A stretch of 64,000 bases of DNA, taken from positions 372,001-436,000 of the forward strand of contig JARWMV010000247.1 in NCBI GenBank assembly GCA_030998015.1. The letters run 5' to 3'. Source of the stretch: Ceratorhiza oryzae-sativae. Taxonomy: Eukaryota > Basidiomycota > Agaricomycetes > Cantharellales > Ceratobasidiaceae. This document shows, in pieces, positions 35,857 through 45,700 of the stretch. Made by a program: the position numbers and the translations under genes. The notes beneath the pieces were generated by a model. It was given only the letters and a program-made list of their open reading frames with translations. It was not told the DNA's origin and did not search any database. Numbering within the stretch: the stretch's first letter is position 1; each line of letters starts with the position of its first letter.

Positions 35857-35938
35857 GGGCATGTAGTGTAGGGGTTATCGCGCCTCATTCGCAACGCGTA
35901 GTTTGAGGAGGTCCCCGGTTCAATTCCGGGCTTGTCCA
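35857..35938 (+). tRNA. tRNA-Ala(CGC) with 9-nt intron
   Basis: The 5' strand GGGCATG pairs with CTTGTCC, including the G3-U70 wobble that marks alanine tRNAs, with one T-T mismatch at position 6. The D arm is TAGTGTAGGGGTTATCGC. The anticodon stem CCTCA/TGAGG is perfect and encloses TTCGCA plus about nine intron bases. The T arm is CCCGG-TTCAATT-CCGGG and the discriminator base is A. The anticodon CGC reads GCG. Confidence 0.75.
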
Positions 35939-36114
35939 ATTTTTTTTTTGTTGATTTCATCGATTATTGACAAAACAAACCTATCCGCACTGGCTACAAG
36001 AGCTTATATCCCAATCATTGCGAGCTAAATCTTAGATTTTTATTTTATGTGGGTTGCAACTAGAGTTAAATAAAAGGATGAATACAATACTAGTACATTG
36101 CATGACACAGAAGC

Positions 36115-37376
36115 TCATTCATTACGCTTAAACCCAAAAATTGCGTGATACTTGACCGATACTTGGACACCTGGGGCATCGAGTTCTTCAATTGCCTGAT
36201 CAACTACTCGCTTCGCCACCTCGGCACTCATGCCGAATACTTGAAACGGCGCATACATACTTCTCCAGATGTGCGCCCATCCATGGCGTCCAATGGCAGC
36301 CACGTCTTTCATTCGTTTTTCAGTGGGCCATGTCCCTATTGGCACCAAGAAAGGCGTATATCCGATATCTCGAAATCCCAGCATCCGTTCAGCAAACGGA
36401 TCCATGAACCCACTCGAAGGATCACTGGGCACGTTCCACACATCCGACTCTGGGCGAAGCCATAAATGCATATTCTGGCACATGGTGACATCAACTCCTT
36501 GTTGGGTCAAACCATTCCGAGTTAGCTGAAGGGCGTGGTTTAGATGCGGAAGCTTCTCAAATGCTGGACGGTCTGGGACAGAAGCGTCATACGCCGAAAG
36601 TTCCCAGTTACCAAATATAAAGAGTCCACCTGGGCGCAGCACTCGATATATTTCCCGAAGTAGCACCTTGGGTTTCTTGAGCTATAGTGATCCATCAGCT
36701 TCCATTCAAACTTACTACTGTCCGACATACGTGCATGGCCGCATGGCGCAAATGGACAACGTCAAACAATTCGCTTTGCTCAGCTACACCATTGTAGAGA
36801 TCATATACTTCAAAGGAGATATTTGGTCGAGGTGCGTGAGGTACGAGTGGTGTATTATCGACGCTCGTGAAGTGCACGTGGGGGTAGTCTTTGGCCATTT
36901 CTTGGACCCTAAGCGTCTCGTCAGCAAGGCAACAGTGCATAAAACAAAGACCGACCAAGAACCCTCAGCAGTGATGAGATCCAAGACTCGCTTCTGTCTC
37001 GCATCCCCGGGTGACGGGGTGAGCATTTCACGGACCGGTCCGTAAAAGTTGCCACCAAGAAAAATCTTGAGTTGTATGTGTTGAAGCATCAAGCGTTTCA
37101 CCTCTCCCAGGTCGGTTGGAAGTGCGATCGGGATATTTTCATCGGCGGGAAACATACGTCCATTGAGTTGCTGGAAATACTCTGCGCCCGAAGTTAGTGT
37201 AGAGACAACAATGACCAAAATAATCTCTTACCTATAGCCTCCTGGGACTCAAGGGTACTCATTGTCTCCGCAGTCGAATCAGATGGGGCTGACGACTCGA
37301 ACTCGCTCATACTCTCATCTTGCTCTGTTTCATTAACAAAGTAAACTGGAGCTGGACTAGTTTGGCGCGGATCCAT
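36115..37376 (-). CDS. SAM-methyltransferase-like protein, copy A (intact)
   Basis: Exons 37232-37376, 36956-37181, 36731-36908 and 36115-36681 (145, 226, 178, 567 nt) give 371 residues. The acidic N-terminus (NETEQDESMSEFESSAPSDS) is followed by NGRMFPADENIPIALPTDLG. A Rossmann methyltransferase domain follows: motif I RVLDLITAEGSW (to W124), VHFTSVDNTPLVP, FEVYDLYNGVAE, FDVVHLRHAAMHL and EIYRVLRPGGLFIFGNWELS. Fungal relatives normally carry VLD-x-GTGTGSW in motif I. Here GTGTG is replaced by ITAEG, a change shared with the two paralogs, so SAM binding may be altered or lost. Substrate is unknown. Relatives are scattered through Agaricomycete genomes, sometimes near secondary-metabolism genes. 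A TATAAATA box lies about 65 bases upstream. This is the only copy of the three with a clean frame. Confidence 0.75.
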
Positions 37377-37439
37377 AATTGGGGGGCAAGAGAGGTTTGG
37401 TTTGCTTGGAATATGAGCCTGTGTTAAATACGCCCCTTG

Positions 37440-37447
37440 TATTTATA
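37440..37447 (-). promoter_or_regulatory. TATA box of methyltransferase copy A
   Basis: TATAAATA read on the minus strand, about 64 bases before the ATG at 37376. A similar element precedes copy C. Confidence 0.45.
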
Positions 37448-38841
37448 GGAAATGACACGAGATACACGCCATCCTGCCCCTGGCATCTGGGATGAAATCA
37501 CTGAAGGCGGGGTGCCTATCGGCAAATTTTCAGACATTGTAACAATATTTGGCAGGTTGCGAGCTGTAGATCCCGCACATTGGCGCATTCAATCGGCGAT
37601 TCGGTACCTTTTGGCTGGTGTTTCACTTGTTACAACGTTCCGCTTCACATAGATTATGCGAAAATCACGAAAGATAGCTGCTGTTGTGGTCGTATTCACG
37701 CTAGTAGATTTGGGCGAAACTGTATATCATAAGGGTATGGTAACGATGAACCCAGCCAACGGGGGGGATGGTACCACAGAGTGAAATCTGGTTAGACTCG
37801 GATTTAAACTATTGACAACCAGAGTGTTGTATTGGAGACATTTCTGCCTCTCCGCTCCGAACACTTGTGTCACAACTACTTAGTTGGTTCGTTGTTGGCA
37901 CCCTACACTTAGTCACATTCTTCTACGGCGGCCCGTATGCCTCGCATATGCGTTGCATACACCGATCATTTCCCGGTCCATTCAATCCACACCGCGTGCC
38001 GTGGAAGGCTCTGTGCCTATTTGGGCTGCGGTTGTACTACATTTACGTTCCACGTGGTCCCGAGCCCGCATAAAAACTTTTCCTGGACACTTTATAACCT
38101 TGTGCACTCAAGCCTCTTGATTTAAAACCTCTGGTTTTGCAAAGCCAGTAATTTTGATATTTTCGATGAGCGAAAGCCACGGATGGGATGCGGGCACTCG
38201 ATCAAATCCAAGCCCGCCATAGTCCCATCATGAAAATCTCCATATAAAAACGGCGCTATCTTCTTATCCACGTCATTTCAGATCAAGAGGTTTGACTCTA
38301 CCGTAAAAGCCGGTCAATGAGGCACCATAGCCGGTGAAATGACCAAAATGAGCCACCCGTCAAATTTTACTGTTAAAACGCGTGTCTATCTAAAGGAATG
38401 ACGTCGCCGGTAAGTATTCAGTTCTCAATTAGGTTATCCTGAGACTGCGAGAAAATCCAGCGGCCGACGCCAAGTTTATGAATCTCCTTCACCATGTCTC
38501 CGGGCATTCGGCCTGCAGCTGGCACCTTGAACCAAAGTCTAAGGTTTGTTTTGTTTCCTCATTTTCAAACACTCCGACACGAAAATGTGTTGAGTTCTTG
38601 CAGATCACCATAACCTTTTGATGTTCTTCGGTTCACCGGATTGGGAACTAGCCGGAAGTTTGAAGGGTTGTTGGCATATATGCCCCATAGATGTCTAGAC
38701 ACAAGTACTCATTCTGTTCTGCTCAAATACGAGATTGAAGCCCCAAATGTATTAAACGTGGCGGAGATACGGGTAGGATATCATACACAACATCGGGATA
38801 AGGCCAAAGTAGAGCTGCAAGGAAAGAGGACAACACGAAGC
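37448..38841. other. Gene-free spacer between methyltransferase copies A and B
   Basis: No open frame resembles the methyltransferase copies or another family. There is no recognisable fourth copy. The spacer is AT-richer than the genes around it. Confidence 0.4.
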
Positions 38842-40076
38842 CTAGATCTTGAAAGCGTAGATTAAATGCTGCTTAGCAGCAACAGCTACGTCACACCTTG
38901 CAATATCAGCGAGTGCCCCTCGTACAATCCGTTTAGCATTGGCTCGTCTAACCCAAACAACTGTAACGGGACTTCCATGCTTGCCCAGATATGTGACCAT
39001 GCGTGCTGGACAATATGTCCTACTTCCTTTAGTCTTATGTCCTCTGACCAAGGTCCTGCTGGAATGACGACCGATTTAAAGTGTATGTCCCTGAACCCAG
39101 CTCGTTCACCTGGCTTTCGGAAGCTTTGCGACCACAATTCAGAATCAGGAGAGAGCCAACTGGGTAAATCGCGCCACATATAAACGTCTACTCTTGCTCG
39201 GTGAGTGACTGGCGACTGATACGAAATCCTTCGCACAGTGCCGGAAGAGTATCAAGAGTTGGGAACTCCGGGTTTCGTCCGTCGAACGCGTCGAGCTCAC
39301 TCTCACTAAAGAGGAACAATCCCCCGGGTTTTAGCACTCGGTGGATTTCCACGATTAGAGCTTTGGGGTTTTTGAGCTGCAGTCAAGTATCAGCCGTGGC
39401 CCAAGTTTTAGATTGATGTGATTTACGTGCATCATCGCATAGCGTAGGTGTACCACATCGAACGTGCTGTCGGGCGCCATAATCCCATTATAGATATCAT
39501 AAACCTCGAATTGAACGTTTGGGCGGGGAATATGGGCACATAGCGGAAAGTTGTCCAAGCTCAGAATGTCAACGTGTGGGAATTGCGCGACATCTCTTCG
39601 GCCCTTGAAGGGGATGTGTTCATAATTTCAGAAAGAACCACAAAGTAGGACATACCACGTTCCTTCTGCCGTCATCATGTCTAGTACTTTCTTCCGGCCA
39701 GGACCCTGCGTGGGAGCCAGAACCACCTCCACTGGTCCCCAGTAGTTGGATTTCAACAATAGTCTCAGTGCTCGATGTTGTGCTGCGCAACGCTGGACTT
39801 CAGCAGAATCGGTAGGCAAGGATATAGCCACATTGTTGTCAGCAGGGAACATTCGCCCATGTTCCTCCCTGAAATAATCTATGTGAGGGCTTTAATCAGG
39901 CATTTGCTGGAGAAACAAACCCAAGGCTCACCGGGGACTTGATCAGACGCAAGCGTCTCAGCACTCTGACTTCCGATCGAGGAAGCTGAATACAGCTCTG
40001 GGTCGCTACGTTCATCTTCCGAGTTAATATCGTCGATATAATAAACAGGTGCGGTTGGTCGTTCACGGGGATCCAT
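38842..40076 (-). pseudogene. SAM-methyltransferase-like copy B, three frameshifts
   Basis: Exons 39932-40076, 39656-39878, 39427-39603 and 38842-39376 follow the exon plan of copies A and C. Exon 3 is 177 nt against 178 in A and C. Exon 4 is 535 nt against the 537 expected from aligning with C. Each missing base shows as a frame jump: after AEEMSR near 39577, after the LTEQ segment near 39190, and after FGLDE near 38942. Conserved sequence continues in the next frame each time, ending YAFKI as in copy C. Motif I is VLDMMTAEGTW. Blocks such as VHLRYAMMH, HRVLKPGGLFLFSE and WLSPDSELW are well kept. Either a young pseudogene or three assembly indels; an expressed full-length protein is not possible from this sequence. 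Confidence 0.75.
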
Positions 40077-40754
40077 CGTATGTGAGTGCGAGAAAGACAA
40101 AAGTCCTAGTGAGGTGAAGAGGAACAACCGGGATCAAGATGCAACACTTTGTAATGATCAAGGGGCCTCACGCCAAAAGGATTTTCTCGGTGTCTTGAAT
40201 CGCTGTGGAAAGTCCCCACGCGGTAATTCATGTGGTAAAGGGTTTCCTGGCTCGATTGCCGACTGTTAGTTGAAGCAATGGATACGGGAAGTAAACATTC
40301 CATGCTGCGATGGAGAATGTATTGCCCCGAAATATGTGAAGCTGCTGGTACCTAAGACATGCTCTTTTCGTCGAATATCCCGCACGCCGTCCCGAGTCAA
40401 CGGGGGGGGGGTAGTATCAATTCGGATACGAGCCGTTTCAAACAACTATCAAACGTGGCACCGTACCAGAGATTTCTCGAACGAACGCCATTGCTTGTGA
40501 ATGCCGACTTTCGGGACTATCGCTGCACCGAGTGGAGATCAAGGGAGGCTGGATTCCTTGGACACCAAATAGTAAATGCCGAGGTTTGTATATGCGATTA
40601 GACCAGAGGCGAGACAGGTATCGTGACGACATATGAACATACAGACACAAAACATACAGCAAGAAGATCCACCGAAAACGAAACAGTATGAAAATCCGAT
40701 GCAGCACCATAGATACACAAACCCAGTCGAACCCCCCCCCCCCTTCCCTGACAC
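40077..40754. other. Spacer upstream of copy B, gene-free
   Basis: Should contain the promoter of copy B and the 3' end of copy C, but no TATA box as clear as those of A and C is seen. A G-run lies near 40401 and a C-run near 40732. Confidence 0.35.
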
Positions 40755-42014
40755 CTAGATCTTGAAAGCATAAGACATGTAGAATGGAACAGCCATGAGA
40801 GAATGCGGTCGGCTAATCTCGGCTACTGCACCCTCCACGATCTCCTTGGCTCTGTCTGCAGCTATCCCGTATGCCTGAGTGGAGCTTCCATACTCCTCCA
40901 TATATGTTCAAATGTGCGACCACAAACAGTACCAATGAGTTTCATTCGTGGGTCCGTAGGCCATGGTCCAGCAGGAATTAGAACCTGTTTGTACGCGATA
41001 TTCCTAAACCCGACAAGCTTGTCGACTTGCCTTCGGTTTATGGGTGTCCACAGTTCAGAATCGGGAGAGAGCCACCTTGGTACGTCGCGCCCCATGTCAA
41101 CGTAAACTCCCTGACGGGATAAGCCATCGCGCATGGCCTCAAATCCCGCACATAGGTAAGGATAATCCTCTGGAGTTCGCTCGGGGTGAACTGCATTGTA
41201 TGAGGCCATCTCGGTGTCGGCAAAGAGGAAGAGCCCACCGGGTTTGAGCACCCGGTAAACATCACGGATGACGTCTTTGGGATTGGTCAACTATGTAAAG
41301 GAGCCGTTGGAGCAGAATGTACGACAAGAAGAAAGATGGAACTGACATGCATCATTGCAAGGCGCAAGTGAACTACGTCAAACGTTGCGTCTGGTACGGC
41401 GATTCCATTGTAGAAATCATAGACTTCAAATTCAATGTTCGCTCGCGGTGTATGTGAGGTAAGTGGCACGTTGTCGAGGCTAAGAAAGTCGACGTGGGGA
41501 AATTGTTGCGCCATCTCTTGAACCCTACCAGAATGAGATAAAGTTAGATAAAACGTCTATCCGGACCGAACAGAAATAGCGCTTGCCATGAGCCTTCGGC
41601 AGTGACTATATCAAGTACTTTTTTTCGTTCCGTCTCTCCGACTGTCATTGCCAAAGCCTGCTCGACGGGACCCCAAAAGTTGGACCCCAAGAAAGCCTTT
41701 AGGACTTGGTGCTGTTCTGCGCAACGTTGGACCTCAATTGAGTCGGTTGGTAAGGATATCGCTACATTAGAATCGGCCGGGAACATGCGGCCGTGCATTT
41801 CTGTGAAATACTCTGCAGAAAAGCGGGAGGTCATTCTAAAAAATTGCCACACGTTCAAAGAGCGAGTACCTTGTAATTGGGAGGATGCCAGAGTATCAGC
41901 AGAACTATTAGATTCCGATGAGAGGGAGTACATCTCGGGGTCGCTTCGCTCATCGTCAGAGACTATGTCATCGATGAAGTATACTGTAGCCGGGTCGTCA
42001 CAAGGATATTCCAT
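40755..42014 (-). CDS. SAM-methyltransferase-like protein, copy C, one frameshift
   Basis: Exons 41870-42014, 41587-41812, 41347-41524 and 40755-41290 (145, 226, 178 and 536 nt). The first three lengths equal those of copy A exactly. Motif I is VLDIVTAEGSW (to W124). Other blocks are VDFLSLDNVPL, FEVYDFYNGIA, HLRLAMMH and YRVLKPGGLFLFADTEM. The second intron starts with GC rather than GT (TG|GCAAGC). Near 40880, in the stretch coding SMEAPL, one base is missing. The original frame meets TAG a few codons later, while the next frame continues with AYGIAADRAKEIVEGAVAEI and ends YAFKI. The lesion truncates only the last 40-odd residues, so the protein may still fold. N-terminus MEYPCDDPATVYFIDD was chosen over an upstream in-frame ATG because it aligns with copies A and B. 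Confidence 0.65.
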
Positions 42015-42071
42015 GGGAAGTTTGTAGGAGGTAGAGACTCGATGTTCGGGGGGGGGACCATGCAGAAGGAT

Positions 42072-42078
42072 GGTTATA
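42072..42078 (-). promoter_or_regulatory. TATA box of methyltransferase copy C
   Basis: TATATAA on the minus strand, about 58-64 bases upstream of the ATG at 42014, the same spacing as in copy A. Confidence 0.45.
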
Positions 42079-42732
42079 TACACCCGTGATCCTCTACAAT
42101 CAAATCACGCCCTTCGCTCAGGGGTGGAGATCTGAATCACTATGTGACATCCCTTCCCCAAGAATTCGGTTGCACAATCTCGGGGCGAGAAACTGGGCCA
42201 TATGGGGCTGCTACGAGTGATGGTAGTTGCGACCAAACGATGCACTTGAAGCGTTCCTGACGGTCGATTGCCTGGTAGAATTTGTAGATGGCCCAACGTT
42301 CGGTCGTGCGCGTTGATTGCGATACTTCAAGATGACTCAGGAATGGTGGCGGTTGATCAACCCCAAATCCAATGTCGCGGATTTGAGTGCTTGGTCGGCT
42401 ATTTTCGGGGCAATGTTTAGGCGTATCTTGAAACGATAATGGTGTTTTTATTTTTTATTTAAATAATTTATCCGCTGTAGCAGACCCGACACGGATTTAA
42501 GCTAAGGGTTCTGTATTTTGACATCGAGGCGATTAAACTTTCCAGCTCCGCTTTGACCTATTTGCGTGTAGATGAGGATGACGCTGATGGGGTAGAATCG
42601 AAGCCTCTATTGTTGGATGCGATGTTGATATATGCTTATGTAAATAAATTTCGGTTCACTAGCTCATAGCGTCACCGCACACCATATCTTCCGGCTATGG
42701 CTCGAAAAACGCTGCACTTGTTTATTCGATCG
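42079..42732. other. Gene-free stretch left of the large disordered protein gene
   Basis: AT-rich, no supported coding frame. It contains the upstream region of methyltransferase copy C and the 3' flank of the large gene that ends at 42733. Confidence 0.4.
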
Positions 42733-45700
42733 CTACAAACCTGAAACAGGACTGGTAAAAAAAAAAAAAAAAAACAAAAACAAAAAAACAAAAGCGATAC
42801 AAGGTGTTGCCTGAACAAGAGAAAAACACAGGGTATGTCCCGAACGGTATACATAAGCTTTCACACAAGTCTCTTTTTCCCTCACCGCTCTAATCCAAAT
42901 CTCTCCAGGCCGGCTCTGAGCTCGCAACAGCCTAAATGGAGTTTTTCCCAAACCTTTGCCGACCCTGTCCATGCTCATCCCTGCTGTCTTGGCTGGGAAT
43001 AGTCGTACCTCGGATCCACACCGTGCCTGCAGATCCGCAAGACCTTCGTTTGTGCCCTCGACTTCGACGACAATAACCCCATCCCACATTGGATTAACCA
43101 CGCTTGGGGGATTCGTGTTCGGGATGTGTGTGCCTGGGCGAGGATGGAAACGTGAACGGTGGACCCAGCGGACGACAGTATGTCGCCCTCCTTGTGGGCT
43201 AGTCATACGGAATGTTAGTGTAAGTCAAATGTGCGAAAAGGTTTGACATACGTTTCGGTCTGAACCCGATCTTGAACGAGTTGCAGGTTTTGTGCAATTT
43301 GAGCAGCGTACGGGGCCAAGTCTATATGGCACAGGGGACTGTTGGATGTCCGAATGATTTTGTGCCAGTAGGACGGTGAAAATGCCAGCGAGTGGATGTA
43401 CTTCGGGAGCTCTCCGGTGGTCGAATAGGTGTAATCCAAATCCTAAACACATCTTAGTGCATTTTTTTGACGAAGGTAGTACCGCGACTTACCACAAGAT
43501 AATTACCATCCCAAACCATGCGTCCCGCATTTCCTTCATCGCCCACCGCAGCGTCCCAAACAACATCCCCAATTCTCAACAATGGCAATGCCCGCCCGCT
43601 TCAACTCCTTTTCACAATCCAACACGCTCGCATCACTCAACCACGCGCCCTCCTTGCTGGGCACGAACACCCTCAACAAGGGTGCGTGCCCAACACGCAT
43701 CAACGGTGACCTGAACTCGACCCCATCCCGATTCGGGCCCGCCTCAGCTTGCTCTCGCAACCGAAGGATCACCTTGGTGTACGCTCGACACGAGCTAGCG
43801 AGTGCACGAACGAGGTTGCCCTTGCTCGCCGCCCCAGGTATGCGTTCGTGTGATTGTTCTTGTTGGGCACGGACGGCAAGGAAGCTCTCGGCGATTGCAC
43901 TATATCTGTATACAGCGATACTCACTCCACGCATATACGCGTTGAGGTCACGTAGACTGAGCGGGAGTACCTCGCGTTTCGCAAACGTCCATCGTGCGTA
44001 TCCAATCCCACGGAGCCAAAACTCGAGCACTTCTTCGCGGAGCGAGCGAGTCTCCTCAAACTGTCGTCGAATGCCAGCGTTGAGCGCATTGAGCGCGTTC
44101 CAATCCCTGAAGGAGAGCTCGCGCAACAGTGCAGCGAGGAGCGAGGGCGTCGCCAGGTGGACAGCCAGCGGGTAGACCTTGGGCGGTGGGGGTGAACCAG
44201 GGGGAGTCGTCGATTCGGGCCCCATCGTCTCGACCTCGCCTTCACTCATGTCCGCAATCTCGCTCATAGGTGGTGCTTCGGCTTCGTTGTCCGTCAACGC
44301 AGGAGTCATGAGCAACGCCTCGGGCTTCTTTTGCACGCCTAGTCCGAGTCCCGCGCTCAAGCGGTTCTGGTCATGCTCGTCGGACGACAGTGGTGGGGAA
44401 AGCGGCATTCCTCTTCTTGGAGTCGCGTCTCCCCCTTCGTGAATATTGGGGTCAGGCGTCGCGTCCGGTGTCGGTGGCAGTTTCTACGATCGACATATTA
44501 GCTTCTTCGAAAATATAGAACGATAGATACCCACCGCTTTCTTGAGGCTCTTCACAATCGTAGGGGGCGAACGCGCAAACGGGTCCTCAGCCATCTCCAG
44601 TCCCGCGCTCGTCCTCACACTACCCTTGCCCCTTTCTTCACCCTCAATCCCCTCCTTCTCATCACCGTCCCTGAAGTTGCTTGCGCCATCCGCCTTGCGC
44701 GTCTTGGCCAACAAGTTCCACTTTTTGCCATACATTGATTCGCTATCGCTATCGTGAGCAACACCCGACTCGGAGGGGATAGTTAAAGGAGACGAAGCAC
44801 GTCCAGAACGCGATGGCGCGGTCATCATAGTCGTCGAAGTGGGCGTTGACATTTCAGATGTCTTCTGCGAGAAATCATAAGTCTCTGACATGAAAACACA
44901 TGCCAAATTTAGCTTTTTACCTTTGCGCTAGGAAGGCGATCCTTGGGCGTCGTAGGCAGCCCAGATGCGTTTGTGTTGAGTGGAGCGAGTCCACTACCGC
45001 CGAGTGCCAATCGAGTTGGTACTGGTACAGGTGGAGTCTGGTCAAATGCATACTCGGATTCAGCAGGCATGGCAGTCGCATATGACGAAGCCGAAGTGGA
45101 CGACATTGCGCGGTTGGGAGCAGAACGTACTGGGCTGCTCGGAGGCGGGTGATTGAACGCAGGATTTGGGGGCGATAGGCCGTGGGCTGGATTGGGGGAT
45201 GGCTGGCTATGGGCCGCATGTGTTGGAGTAGCTGGAAGGCCACGCACTAAGCTAGGAGTCGGGAGTGGGCGTGCTGGGTTGACCTGGGCGGGATTTGAAG
45301 CGGCAGCTTGTACTGGAATCGGAGGCAAAGTGCTCCGAGACGGACTCTCGTGCGGGACTCGCAGCACGTGTATTCGTGGTGCCAGAGACCGACGTCGAGA
45401 CGGAAAGCGTGGTGTTGGAGCTGGATAGCGCAGCTGTACTAGACGGGGCGGTTCCGACGATCGATGCGTTGGTCGACACAGGTGTGCGCATAGGCGTGAT
45501 AGTCGACGATGTATGTACTGAGCTCGACCCTGCAGCCGTATCGACCGACAGAGTACTCTTTTGTGCATTCGACAGTACACTTCTCTGCGCGCCTGATACA
45601 CTCTTTTGTGGACTTGGCGGAGTGCTCCTCTGTGAACCAGCCTTGACTGGAGTCTGCCTTCCTGTCTCGGTCTTGAATGGACTCTGTCTCCCGGCGTCGA

